Assembly: GCF_000379665.1 (NCBI RefSeq)
Contig: NZ_KB903359.1
Location: 1,827,340-1,891,339, forward strand
Direction of reading: 5' to 3'
Origin: Butyricimonas synergistica DSM 23225
GTDB lineage: Bacteria; Bacteroidota; Bacteroidia; Bacteroidales; Marinifilaceae
DNA: 64,000 bases
Under the pieces are notes generated by a model. The model did no database searches, was not told the DNA's origin, and saw only the letters and a program-made list of their open reading frames with translations. Positions within the stretch are counted from its first letter, which is position 1. Each line of letters begins with the position of its first letter. Made by a program: the position numbers and the translations under genes. This document shows, piece by piece, positions 35,862-44,638 of this stretch.

Positions 35862-36635
35862 TTAATAATTATTACCCATTTTATTACATCTCTCGAACTC
35901 CCTCCTCGCTAAAATCGCAAAAACTTCCGACACCAGACTGAAATCAGCATCCTGCCCCGCTTGGCGGAAAAGTTCTATTTTCTTCTCCTCCTCCCGATCC
36001 ACGCTAACCCGCAAACGAACCCGTTCCTCCTCCAGCCGTTTGTAATCCTCCCCGGGCAACATCATCGCTCCCACCGCATCACTATACAAACAAATTGCCT
36101 CCCACCACGCTAATAAAACTTCCCGATTTCCTCCCCGGATGTAGCCTAACATCTCGGTCACCAGACGTCCGGCAAGTTCCCCGCACTCCTCGTCGCCGGC
36201 AAAATAGTAACAGTTGCACAACAAACGACAAATATTAGGCGTACGGCAAGGCAACACGATCTTCCCGTTCCCCTGCAACGAGAGGATCTTGTACGCCGCA
36301 TCCAGACCATTTTTAAGGTAACTCAAGTCCGCGTACAATTGGTAGACATCCATCTTGTCTGCAGCGTACCCCGCGCGGATTTCAGCGTCAACATCACTAC
36401 ATCGCGACTGGCTGGGGTACAAGTGGACGATCGACTTCGCCCGCTCGTGAACATCGCCGGGATTACCGAAATCCCCCTCCAGCCACGGGTACACCCGCAC
36501 CATCGAGTACACCGTCAGGTAACCGTGCAGCAATCCAGACAAGCTCGCCGGGGAATACGACCGGAGATCAAGATTGTCCAGTTGCCTGTACAAATCGTGA
36601 AACAAACCTTTTTCCATCTGCAATTCTTGATTCAT
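35862..36635 (-). CDS. protein in the UpxZ position, family not recognised
   Basis: A 257-residue soluble, mostly helical protein immediately downstream of upxY. In Bacteroides the gene in this place is upxZ, whose product inhibits heterologous UpxY proteins, but UpxZ proteins are ~160 residues and I see no clear similarity. Features are several WL/YLTVYSMVRVYPWLEGD and LYADLSYLKNGLDAAYK segments, four cysteines in RLLCNCYYFAGDEECGEL, and an acidic/basic helix near 220. It could be a diverged UpxZ or a different regulator. No membrane helix or signal peptide. Confidence 0.5.
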   Translation of the reverse strand: MNQELQMEKGLFHDLYRQLDNLDLRSYSPASLSGLLHGYLTVYSMVRVYPWLEGDFGNPGDVHERAKSIVHLYPSQSRCSDVDAEIRAGYAADKMDVYQLYADLSYLKNGLDAAYKILSLQGNGKIVLPCRTPNICRLLCNCYYFAGDEECGELAGRLVTEMLGYIRGGNREVLLAWWEAICLYSDAVGAMMLPGEDYKRLEEERVRLRVSVDREEEKKIELFRQAGQDADFSLVSEVFAILARREFERCNKMGNNY

Positions 36636-36679
36636 GATTTTAGATTTATGCTTTCAATTCATAAATCAATCTATTTCTT

Positions 36680-37201
36680 TTACTCTATCTTTTCCAAGAA
36701 TGAACCCGGGATATAAGACGTGGCAATCGATGCCACTCCCTCCAGGCGAATCACCACCCGCTTGTGACCCCGCAAGCGAACCAACTCACCTTCCAGCCCC
36801 ACCAGCGGTCCTTTAACCACCCGGACACGGTCACCCCGCCGAAGATTGTTATCGAACACCTCGATGCCCTCGGGTGAAAAATCCAGCAGGAACATGAAAT
36901 CCTTCATCTGTTTGTCGGGAACGACCAGGGAACAACGTCCCTCGATATCTTTCAGGTAAACCATGTTCAGGGAATACTCGTTGAGCAAGGAGAAACTCGT
37001 TGCCTTGTCCGTGCGGATAAAAATCATACCATGAATCAAAGGTACACGAAACGACTTCCGACCAAGCGGTGTTTCCCGGACTTGTTCCTCCAGTGGAAGG
37101 AAATTCTCGATTTCCAGTTCGTCCAGTTTTTTCTTGATCAATAATTCTTGGTTCACCCGCGTATGAGCGACATACCAGTGTAATTCCTTATCCCCAATCA
37201 T
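36680..37201 (-). CDS. upxY: UpxY-family transcription antiterminator (NusG-like)
   Basis: 173 residues: an NGN domain (LHWYVAHTRVNQELLIKKKL, about 7-26; PLIHGMIFIRTD, about 54-65) and a C-terminal KOW motif (GDRVRVVKGPLVGLEGEL, about 122-139). UpxY proteins ride on RNA polymerase and prevent early termination in the 5' leader of their own capsule operon. It is the first gene of the locus that ends at 21047. It has a long leader with a GC-rich hairpin just upstream (37229-37243) and a putative switchable promoter. Confidence 0.92.
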   Translation of the reverse strand: MIGDKELHWYVAHTRVNQELLIKKKLDELEIENFLPLEEQVRETPLGRKSFRVPLIHGMIFIRTDKATSFSLLNEYSLNMVYLKDIEGRCSLVVPDKQMKDFMFLLDFSPEGIEVFDNNLRRGDRVRVVKGPLVGLEGELVRLRGHKRVVIRLEGVASIATSYIPGSFLEKIE

Positions 37202-37228
37202 GTAAATGTTTATTCTATCAGTCGCCCG

Positions 37229-37243
37229 GACGCGCTTCGCGCA
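37229..37243 (-). promoter_or_regulatory. GC-rich hairpin in the upxY leader
   Basis: The - strand reads GCGCGAAGCGCG, a short self-complementary stem with a tiny loop, 28-42 nt before the upxY start, in otherwise AT-rich leader. It may be a pause or antitermination element acted on by UpxY. Inferred from position only. Confidence 0.35.
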
Positions 37244-37362
37244 CTAACCCTGTTACCGGTCCTGATTTATTGCCACGTGTTTCATGCGCCCCGCTTAAAC
37301 AGCACTATGGATTATGGATGCGTGAAAGCTGTTACGATAAACGATATTTTATATCAAAAAAT

Positions 37363-37505
37363 GATCGTTTCGTGATATGAGCGAAAGCCATTTTGAGTCT
37401 TCTAACCATAAAATTGTAATCGCTTAATTTCGAGAAATGAAAAAATACACGAGAAAGATTTGTGATAATAAAAAATGGCGTATATTTGCAACGCAATAAA
37501 CGATC
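37363..37505. promoter_or_regulatory. candidate invertible promoter segment upstream of upxY (OFF orientation)
   Basis: GATCGTTT (37363-37370) and AAACGATC (37498-37505) form an inverted repeat around ~127 nt that holds a consensus promoter on the + strand, directed away from upxY. No TAnnTTTG promoter is visible towards upxY. The arms (RAACGATC) resemble the ARACGTWCGT-type arms of Bacteroides invertible capsule promoters. The perfect match is only 8 bp, so the switch is a hypothesis. Confidence 0.4.
37459..37488 (+). promoter_or_regulatory. consensus Bacteroidota promoter directed away from upxY
   Basis: TTTG (37459-37462), 18 nt spacer, TATATTTG (37481-37488): a near-perfect TTTG/TAnnTTTG pair on the + strand. 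No convincing + strand gene follows before the converging terminator at 37844-37872. Either the OFF state of an invertible promoter or the promoter of an antisense/leader RNA. Confidence 0.65.
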
Positions 37506-37843
37506 GATAAATAATACTCTAAAAATCAATACAAATACACCTTCTACAGTTCATATTTGCACATAATTATTAGTACATGAACCTACAGAGAAGCCACTGT
37601 AAACCCAAAGAAGATTAACCCAAATCATACCCCACTCCCGTTGTATCTCCGTTTTTGCCGTAGACATCCTATAATCTTTTATATAGAAACACTAGAGCGA
37701 AAACGTCCGCAACACGACAGTGAGAGACGATTACCTCGGATTTTCCACGGTTTCTCTTTGGTTCTTCAGTTAATAAGGGTAAAATATTTCCGATTCGAAA
37801 GAAGCATCGCAAGCAAAGATGGAATTTCAAAAAAAAATATAAT

Positions 37844-37872
37844 AAAAAAACCTCGGGCTTTCACCCGAGGTT
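37844..37872 (-). terminator. intrinsic terminator at the end of the Wza/Wzc locus
   Basis: On the - strand AACCTCGGG, loop TGAAAG, CCCGAGG (37851-37870), followed by seven T. It lies ~35 nt after the CpsB-type phosphatase stop. The rest of 37202-37906 holds the leader elements listed above and no credible gene. Confidence 0.9.
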
Positions 37873-37906
37873 ATACTAGTCATTATGATCCGACGTACGG
37901 TCTAAA

Positions 37907-38617
37907 TCACAAGTTCATACATTTAAATAAATGAGCGGAATATTTCGATTTCACGAATTTTTCCAAGTGTTCCACTTGGCGATATGAATGAATATCCCCG
38001 GAAAGATAATCTATCGCCCCCGCATCGGCAAGAACCAGTGCTCCTTTTTGAGCCTCTTTCCCGTAAAATCCGACAAAAGACAATAAATTCACCTGCATTC
38101 GGCAACCACGTTCTTTCAGAGCCTTCACCCGCTCTAAAATTGCCCCGGCATAGAACGGATAACGTTCCGGATGAGCCAACACGGGATGGTATTCCCGCTC
38201 CTGCAAGCGGAAAACGACTTCTTCAAAAGAAGGAGCCGGGGACACGAAGCTATGTTCTATCAAAACCATTCTATCCCGGAACGAAGCTATCGCATCTTGT
38301 TCGATCAACTCCAACATATATTCTCCCACCTTATATTCCGCCCCGGCATCCGCATCCAAATGAATATCTTCTTTCAAAAGACGTGCCTTTAGTAAATCCA
38401 ATCGCTCCCGAATAATCTCCGGGGTGTTCATGGGCGAGGGAAAAGAAATATGAGGGGTAAAAGAAAACCTTTTCACCCCCAGAGCCAACATGCTTTTCAC
38501 GATAGCAACCGACTCTTCGATCGTCTTCACCCCGTCATCCAATCCCGGCAATATATGGGAATGCATATCATGCTCGTAAAAGAAAAACTGTTTAGGTTCT
38601 CTACGGAATAAACTCAT
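37907..38617 (-). CDS. CpsB/YwqE-type tyrosine-protein phosphatase (PHP fold)
   Basis: 236 residues from the ATG at 38617. The PHP metal-binding motif DMHSHILPGLDDG (from D17) is followed by FTPHISFP (about 51), HPVLAHPERYPFY (about 133) and DIHSY near the C-terminus, the ligands of manganese-dependent CpsB/Wzb-like phosphatases. It removes phosphate from the tyrosine-rich tail of the Wzc-type kinase encoded just upstream (25 nt away). The open frame upstream to 38731 is an artefact of the repeat-rich kinase tail read in another frame. Confidence 0.9.
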   Translation of the reverse strand: MSLFRREPKQFFFYEHDMHSHILPGLDDGVKTIEESVAIVKSMLALGVKRFSFTPHISFPSPMNTPEIIRERLDLLKARLLKEDIHLDADAGAEYKVGEYMLELIEQDAIASFRDRMVLIEHSFVSPAPSFEEVVFRLQEREYHPVLAHPERYPFYAGAILERVKALKERGCRMQVNLLSFVGFYGKEAQKGALVLADAGAIDYLSGDIHSYRQVEHLEKFVKSKYSAHLFKCMNL

Positions 38618-38642
38618 GTTATAAATTAAAATAAATCTAAAA

Positions 38643-41000
38643 TTACTTCGAGGCTTTCTTCTTCTTTTCATTTCCTTGACCATAGCCGTAACCGTAGCCA
38701 TAGCCATAACCGTAGCCATAACCGTAGCCATAACCCCCGGAACGGCTCAACTTAATTCCATTCACCACGATTCCCAGATTTGCCAGACGATCTCCTTTTT
38801 CCAAATCGGAAATTACTCTCAATCCTTTTTTGTCCAACACGTTTGCCCGTATCACGTACACGCAGGCATCTGCGTACACGCTCAACGAAAAACCATCCGC
38901 CAAAATTCCCAAGGGAGGAGTATCCATGATAACATACGAAAATTCTTTCTTTAGATATTCCAACAACACTCCCATACGGGGGCTGGCAACCAATTGTGTC
39001 GGATTCGGCGGCACGGTTCCCCCGAATATCACGTAAAGATTATCATCCACTTTCTCCATGATTTTAACCGGATCATCTTCCATTCCGGCAAGATAAGCCG
39101 ACAATCCTTTTCTGTTTTCCCGGTTGAAATACTCGTTCAATCGAGGATTCCGCAAGTCACAACCAATAACGACAACTTTCTTGCCAGCTTTGGCATAAGC
39201 ATTCGCCAAATGAGCCGCAACCAAGGATTTTCCTTCTCTCGGAATCGTGGACGATACCATAATCACGGGAGCTTCTTTCTGCTTGATCAGGTAATTCAAA
39301 TTTTCCCGGATCAAATGCATCGATTCCGACATCATGAAATCATCCTGGTCAACAGAGGTCTTACCTTCTTGTAACTGTGGCAGTGTTCCCAGTAAAGGCG
39401 AATGTATTACTTTTTCTACTTCTGCCACATCTCTAACTTTCGTATCCCATCGATCTTTCAAAATAATTCCTCCTATGGGTAACGCAATCCCGATAAGCAT
39501 TCCTATAAATAAAATTATTTTTTTCCGAGGTGCCACTGGATTCTCTCCTGGATCTGGATTCTCAATAATTTTAGCCATAGGGACATACATCAACTTCGCG
39601 ATTTCCGCTTCCTCCCGCTTTTGCATTAAAAACAAAAAGAGATTTTCTTTCAATTCTTGTTCGCGAGCGATGGACCGATATTGCTTTTCCTGCGTTGGTA
39701 CGGAGGTTAATTTTTTCTCCACAAGTTGGCTTTCCTTCGACAAACTTTTAATTTTTATATCCAACCCTTTTTCTACATTTGCAATCGCCGCTAGAATACT
39801 CACTTTTAACTCTCTTAGCTGCATTTCCAAGCCCGTTACGATGGGATTACTCGGGCGGGCGGATAATAACAATTTACCTCTCCGAAGCACCATTTCATTA
39901 TACTTGGCGATCCCACTATTCAATGTTTCATCAGTCAATCCCAGTTGTTCCGGCAATATTTCAAATTCTTTTTCCCCTGCATCTTCCAGATAAGAGCGTA
40001 CATTTTTGACCACGTCCATCTCTATTTCCATTTTTAACAACTCGGCCTCTGTTACTTTTTTACGTTCCATTACTAATGCTGCATCCGAAGCTAGATTCGT
40101 CAACTGATTTTTCTTTTTAAAAGCCTCTGCATCATTTTCGATATCCCCTAATTCTTTATTAATGACCAGAAGGCGATCATTAATAAATTCTACGGTTTTC
40201 GCCGAAACCAATTGTTTATCATCAATACCATTTTCATTGTATTTTTGAATAAGAGTATAAAGGAAATCTTTACCGCGCTCCGGAGATACATCCTCTAAAA
40301 AAATTTGTACGGCACTCGTATTTTTTTCAAGCAACGTAACTTCCATTCGTTTATGAAAACTATTAGCCGCCGATTCAAATGATTGCATTTTGACGAGTAT
40401 CTCGTCACCGACTTTGGGCAATCCGATATTCTTCTCTACAGTCATTCTATAATTTCCCATAGGAATAATTTGGGAATACCCTCCTTCAAAAAGCACCTCT
40501 TTACTTGTATTACATATTTGGATTTTATCCTCCTCCCCAAATACAAGGTAGAAAGTTGTATCTTTGATATTTTGAGGCAAATCCACGAGAATTTTCACAG
40601 GAGAATCTTTATACAATTCCTCATTCCGCATGATATTCTCACGGGTATAATTAATGTTCAATTCCAATTCTTTTACAACATCTCGTATCAAATTTTTTGA
40701 CATTAATTCGATCATTTCATTTTCAACCAACATATTCCCCTGGAACAATCCCAATTCTTTGAGCATCGGGTTTACCCCGATTTCTCCTTTTTTAGAATCG
40801 CTAATCATTACCTTTGCCCCTATTTCATAAATAGGCGTCGTACTAAAACCTATATATAAAGCAATCCCCGCGCACAAAGGAACTGAAATGAAAAACCACC
40901 ACCAAACGCCCCACACCCTATAAAAAAATGATCGCAAATCAAAATACTCCTCTTCTTCCATTTGGGAAAAAGAGTTATTATCCACGTTATTTGTTTTCAT
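38643..41000 (-). CDS. wzc: Wzc-type polysaccharide co-polymerase / BY-kinase
   Basis: 785 residues. N-terminal Wzz domain with a first membrane helix (WWWFFISVPLCAGIALYIG, about 33-51), a long periplasmic coiled-coil part, GNVR-type region and second helix (IILFIGMLIGIALPIGG, about 500), then a cytoplasmic tyrosine autokinase domain with Walker A TIPREGKSLVAAH (about 585), Walker A' VVVIGCDLR and Walker B YVIMDTPP. The C-terminal tail has nine GY dipeptides in a row, the autophosphorylation cluster, then a lysine-rich end. Works with Wza (23 nt upstream) and the CpsB phosphatase in chain length control and export. Confidence 0.95.
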   Translation of the reverse strand: MKTNNVDNNSFSQMEEEEYFDLRSFFYRVWGVWWWFFISVPLCAGIALYIGFSTTPIYEIGAKVMISDSKKGEIGVNPMLKELGLFQGNMLVENEMIELMSKNLIRDVVKELELNINYTRENIMRNEELYKDSPVKILVDLPQNIKDTTFYLVFGEEDKIQICNTSKEVLFEGGYSQIIPMGNYRMTVEKNIGLPKVGDEILVKMQSFESAANSFHKRMEVTLLEKNTSAVQIFLEDVSPERGKDFLYTLIQKYNENGIDDKQLVSAKTVEFINDRLLVINKELGDIENDAEAFKKKNQLTNLASDAALVMERKKVTEAELLKMEIEMDVVKNVRSYLEDAGEKEFEILPEQLGLTDETLNSGIAKYNEMVLRRGKLLLSARPSNPIVTGLEMQLRELKVSILAAIANVEKGLDIKIKSLSKESQLVEKKLTSVPTQEKQYRSIAREQELKENLFLFLMQKREEAEIAKLMYVPMAKIIENPDPGENPVAPRKKIILFIGMLIGIALPIGGIILKDRWDTKVRDVAEVEKVIHSPLLGTLPQLQEGKTSVDQDDFMMSESMHLIRENLNYLIKQKEAPVIMVSSTIPREGKSLVAAHLANAYAKAGKKVVVIGCDLRNPRLNEYFNRENRKGLSAYLAGMEDDPVKIMEKVDDNLYVIFGGTVPPNPTQLVASPRMGVLLEYLKKEFSYVIMDTPPLGILADGFSLSVYADACVYVIRANVLDKKGLRVISDLEKGDRLANLGIVVNGIKLSRSGGYGYGYGYGYGYGYGYGYGQGNEKKKKASK
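38682..38735. repeat. 54-bp GGY-TAY hexamer repeat in the wzc tail
   Basis: Eighteen codons alternating glycine (GGT/GGC) and tyrosine (TAT/TAC), nine units of 6 bp with 12-bp higher-order similarity. In-frame slippage would change the number of phosphorylatable tyrosines without breaking the frame. Confidence 0.8.
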
Positions 41001-41022
41001 GTATTCACCATTATTATTTACA

Positions 41023-41799
41023 CTACTTCACTATCAAAGTCACAAGAGCCACGATTGTAGACATACTTGATAATATATAAGGCAAAAAAGCACTTACACT
41101 TCCACCCGCTATTCTTCCTCGATTAGGTTCTACATACACAACATCATTTTGCTGTAAATAGAAAAAAGGAGAATCTATAAATTCACTGGATGTCAGATCC
41201 ACCCGTGCAAATATTTTCTCATCCCCTTGTTCCCGCATAATCAATACATTTTTACGTATTGCATTTATTTGTAAATCGCCTGCCATCCCTAATGCATCAA
41301 ACAAAGAAACTCGTTCACTAACCACTTTATAACTACCAGGATTCCGGACCTCCCCAAGAACAGTTACCTTAAAATTCTGGAATTGAATTGTCACAATCGG
41401 ATTTTTCAAGTAAACGGATAATTTCTCTTTCAACATTTCTGCCAACTCATTTCTTGAAATTCCTTCCACTTTTAACTTCCCTAATACAGGAAAATCTATC
41501 TCCCCTCTTTTGTCTACTAAATAACCTCTAGGAATCTGTTGAGTCGAAGTAGCATTCACCTCACGCCCCAAACCGATCATCGGTGTGTTAAAAGGCAAAG
41601 CAGACTCAAGATCATCACACGATACAATAATGGATAACAGGTCGTCTGCATGAATAACTGTTTTATACTCGCATTCCGCTTTTATTCGTTTGTTAATATC
41701 AACATCCTGCAAATACACGACTTTCTTTCTGGATCCGCAAGAAGCAAATAACATTCCCCCGAGCAGAAATAAAATAATCCATCCAAAATTATTATGCAT
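41023..41799 (-). CDS. wza: Wza-type polysaccharide export lipoprotein
   Basis: 258 residues. A lipoprotein signal peptide ends in MLFASC with the lipidated cysteine at 21. Then comes the Poly_export domain (DDLLSIIVS, about 52-60; LVDKRGEIDFPVLG, about 94-107) and a SLBB domain (VTVLGEVRNPGSYKV, about 148-162), with a C-terminal hydrophobic helix. It forms the outer-membrane channel partner of the Wzc-type protein encoded next. Confidence 0.93.
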   Translation of the reverse strand: MHNNFGWIILFLLGGMLFASCGSRKKVVYLQDVDINKRIKAECEYKTVIHADDLLSIIVSCDDLESALPFNTPMIGLGREVNATSTQQIPRGYLVDKRGEIDFPVLGKLKVEGISRNELAEMLKEKLSVYLKNPIVTIQFQNFKVTVLGEVRNPGSYKVVSERVSLFDALGMAGDLQINAIRKNVLIMREQGDEKIFARVDLTSSEFIDSPFFYLQQNDVVYVEPNRGRIAGGSVSAFLPYILSSMSTIVALVTLIVK

Positions 41800-41809
41800 A
41801 CATTTAAAA

Positions 41810-42976
41810 TTAGGATTTACACATTAAATTCTTTATCACTTTAACAATTCTCTCGATATCACGATTCGTCAATGTCGGCCCGGAAGGTAAACACAATCCG
41901 ATCTCGAACAACCGTTCACTCGTTCCATTTCCATAAAAAGGAGCGTTCTTAAACACAGGCTGCAAATGCATCGGTTTCCAAAGCGGACGACTTTCAATGT
42001 TATCCGCATCCAATGCTAAACGAATATCCTCCCGGGTAAAACCGGCTACCTCAGGCTCCACGGTAATACAAGTCAACCAATAATTTGAACTAAATTCCCC
42101 ACCTTCCGGTTGGCACATCACCTGAACACCTTTTACATCTTGCAACAAGCGGAGATACAAATCATGTATATCTTGCCTTTGGGTTATATGTTCATTTAAG
42201 ACATACATCTGCCCTCTGCCTATTCCGGCACATATATTGCTCATGCGATAATTATAACCTATTTCTTCATGCTGGTAATGAGGCGCTTGTTCTCTTGCTT
42301 GTGTGGCATAAAACAAAGCTCGTTTAGCCTGTTCTTCACAAGAACAAATCAAAGCGCCGCCACCCGATGTCGTAATTATCTTATTGCCATTAAACGACAA
42401 TATGGCATAATCACCAAACATTCCACATCGAACCCCTCTATATGCCGAACCTAACGCTTCTGCCGCATCCTCCAACACGGGAATCCCGTATTTCCTAGCT
42501 ATGGCCATGATGTCATCCATCTTGCCTGGCATTCCATATAAATGTACCGGAATAATCGCTTTCGGCTTACGTCCTGTCTTTTTTATTCGATCGTTAATAG
42601 CCTCTTCCAGTAGTACCGGGTCCATATTCCATGTTTCCCGCTCGCTATCCACAAACACAGGAGTTGCACCTTGGTAAGCAATCGGGTTAGCTGATGCTGA
42701 AAACGTGAAACTTTGACAAATCACTTCGTCACCACATCCCACTTTCAACAAGATCAATCCCAAATGCAATGCGGCTGTACCCGCACTTAATACCACCACC
42801 CGTTTCCCCTCATTTTCAATTGTTTCGTTTTCAATTAAATAATCCTTTAAAGATTTCTCAAAAGCGTCCACGTTAGGACCTAACGGCACCACCCAATTCG
42901 TGTCAAACGCCTCTTGTATAAACTCTTGTTCTCGGCCCCCCATGTGGGCAAGAGACATCCAAATACGTTTATTCAT
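41810..42976 (-). CDS. DegT/DnrJ/EryC1-family sugar aminotransferase, second copy
   Basis: 388 residues, very similar in protein sequence to the aminotransferase at 21047-22219, with the PLP lysine at K199 in SFNGNKIITTSGGGA, SAGTAALHLGL (64-74) and EDAAEALGS (169-177). Its DNA is noticeably more AT-rich, so the two copies have diverged mainly at silent sites or have separate origins. With PIG-L deacetylase, LbH acyltransferase and a sugar transferase upstream, it fits synthesis of an acylated amino sugar for this locus. Confidence 0.9.
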   Translation of the reverse strand: MNKRIWMSLAHMGGREQEFIQEAFDTNWVVPLGPNVDAFEKSLKDYLIENETIENEGKRVVVLSAGTAALHLGLILLKVGCGDEVICQSFTFSASANPIAYQGATPVFVDSERETWNMDPVLLEEAINDRIKKTGRKPKAIIPVHLYGMPGKMDDIMAIARKYGIPVLEDAAEALGSAYRGVRCGMFGDYAILSFNGNKIITTSGGGALICSCEEQAKRALFYATQAREQAPHYQHEEIGYNYRMSNICAGIGRGQMYVLNEHITQRQDIHDLYLRLLQDVKGVQVMCQPEGGEFSSNYWLTCITVEPEVAGFTREDIRLALDADNIESRPLWKPMHLQPVFKNAPFYGNGTSERLFEIGLCLPSGPTLTNRDIERIVKVIKNLMCKS

Positions 42977-43005
42977 TATGATGTAATTTTACTGTATAGA
43001 TATGC

Positions 43006-43698
43006 TTAAGATATAATAATCCTCTCGACCATAAAGGCTTCCGAATATATCTTCTCGATAGTACTGCCTCTATATTTAGCCAAGGCTTCTATTGCCTCTA
43101 GTGAACGGCAATGCGGGTAACATTTAGTCTGATTCTTGAAACATTGCAACGCTTCCAACTTTTTCGGTAAAAAATCCGTGACATCGACATAAACATTCGG
43201 GACAAACGCATGTCCCCCTTGTTGAGGAGCCCAATTCGTTTCCGATAAAGTTTCATACGTGTATATCTTTTTTATCGAGTAATTATTAATAGGCCGAGCT
43301 GAAACAAGGCAAGCCCTGTACAAAACAGCATGATCCACGTGTAGATCGCCAAGCCCAGGAATAAAAATCATTTCCGGCATCAATTTCTCAAAAAGTTTGG
43401 AGATTTCCATTGAGATTTTATAAGATGGATAAGTATCCAACCTGGGAGCCGGGAAATCCATGAAAAAAGTATCCTTCACACCTAAAATTTGATGCGCTTC
43501 TTTTGCCTCCCTTCTTACTTTCGCTATTCCTTGTTCCGTGTACAACTCAGGCGCCCCGATGCTTGCGTTCGTGACAATCAAAACATACACATCATTCCCT
43601 TCTGCTGCCAGTTTCGCCATTGTCGCTCCGCATCCGAGTATTTCATCATCAGCATGTGGAGCAATTACAAGAACCCTATTTTTCATCCGCTTGGGCAT
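43006..43698 (-). CDS. PIG-L family sugar N-deacetylase
   Basis: 230 residues of the LmbE/PIG-L fold. APHADDEILGCGATMAKL (about 13-30) carries the zinc-binding HxDD, and the other ligand lies in DLHVDH (about 114-119). It removes N-acetyl from a GlcNAc-like sugar, leaving a free amine that the neighbouring acyltransferase could modify with a different acyl group. It overlaps the acyltransferase gene by ~20 bp (ATG at 43698 or 43686). Confidence 0.9.
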   Translation of the reverse strand: MPKRMKNRVLVIAPHADDEILGCGATMAKLAAEGNDVYVLIVTNASIGAPELYTEQGIAKVRREAKEAHQILGVKDTFFMDFPAPRLDTYPSYKISMEISKLFEKLMPEMIFIPGLGDLHVDHAVLYRACLVSARPINNYSIKKIYTYETLSETNWAPQQGGHAFVPNVYVDVTDFLPKKLEALQCFKNQTKCYPHCRSLEAIEALAKYRGSTIEKIYSEAFMVERIIIS

Positions 43699-44638
43699 TA
43701 TTGATCAAACGTTTTAACGTTTTTCGTTCTTGTATCATTTGCTGCAGTTCTATCGCCGGATTACCAGCCACAGTATAGCCACCAGGGATAGATTTCGTGA
43801 TCACGGACCCCATCCCCGTCGTGACCCCATCCCCAATTTCAATTTGATTTTTTATGATAGAACCGGAACCGATCCAACAATTTTTACCTATTATAGCACT
43901 TCCCAAAATGATACTATTGGCTGTTATAATTGAGTTGGTACCGATTATAGTATTATGCCCTATTTGACAACAATGATCTATTTTCACTCCACTTTTTATT
44001 ATTGTCGCTCCTAAAGTTCCCCGTCCAATAGCCGTGAAGGGGAATACTTGTACACCATCCTCTATAATTAATGAGCCGATTTGAGGAAACATCTCTATTT
44101 CTCCATCTTTTTGTATTATCGGACCGAAATCTTCAGTCCCGATTTCCGTTGACGAATATAAAATCACATTTTTTCCTATGTCTACATGGTCATATACATG
44201 AACATGTTCTTTAATTACAGATCCTTCATCAATTTTACACATGCCGATGATAGAATATGCCCCGATAGAAACGGATGGATGGATTATGGCTCGCGGGTCA
44301 ATTATTGCAGTATGGTGAATATTTCCAGGCGGTTGTGTATGTTTATCTCGGACATATTTTTTTATTAAATGAAGAAAATCTTTTAATGGATTGTCCACGT
44401 AAATGGTATTCTGTCGTTTTTCTCCTTCAAATTCTACCGGAGCGATCAATAAAATGTCCTCCGGAAAATGATTGAAATCGATGGTTTTATAATACTTTGA
44501 AGTGGCAAAGGTAACCGTATTAGGAACTTTATCGGCAAGAGAGGAAAATGAAAAAATATCGAAATCATTTAAATTTTCAATTCGCGTATGCAGTTCCTTG
44601 GCGAGTTCTATTGATTTAATCTTTAATTGATGTTTCAT
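43676..44638 (-). CDS. LpxD/GNNV-like LbH sugar N-acyltransferase
   Basis: About 320 residues from ATG 44638, whose ATGA overlaps the sugar-transferase stop. A non-repetitive N-terminal domain (about 1-100) is followed by a long left-handed beta-helix (HHTAIIDPRAIIHPSVSIGAYS onward, with VKIDHCCQIGHNTIIGTNSII) and a C-terminal helix, the architecture of LpxD-type enzymes. LpxD-like enzymes take acyl groups from ACP, which fits the two ACP genes in this operon. Acyl donor and sugar are inferred. Confidence 0.8.
   Translation of the reverse strand: MKHQLKIKSIELAKELHTRIENLNDFDIFSFSSLADKVPNTVTFATSKYYKTIDFNHFPEDILLIAPVEFEGEKRQNTIYVDNPLKDFLHLIKKYVRDKHTQPPGNIHHTAIIDPRAIIHPSVSIGAYSIIGMCKIDEGSVIKEHVHVYDHVDIGKNVILYSSTEIGTEDFGPIIQKDGEIEMFPQIGSLIIEDGVQVFPFTAIGRGTLGATIIKSGVKIDHCCQIGHNTIIGTNSIITANSIILGSAIIGKNCWIGSGSIIKNQIEIGDGVTTGMGSVITKSIPGGYTVAGNPAIELQQMIQERKTLKRLINNAQADEK

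Noticed and set aside
37641-37934. 97-codon open frame on the + strand downstream of the outward promoter
   Set aside because: It runs through the converging terminator stem and into the phosphatase gene, has no recognisable domain, and its composition is that of non-coding AT-rich DNA.
38618-38731. N-terminal extension of the CpsB-type phosphatase rich in Met-Ala-Thr-Val
   Set aside because: It is the Gly-Tyr repeat of the Wzc tail read in another frame. The ATG at 38617 gives the normal family start.
38682-38735. Short tandem repeat as a CRISPR-like or regulatory array
   Set aside because: It is in frame in wzc and encodes the tyrosine cluster expected at the end of BY-kinases.
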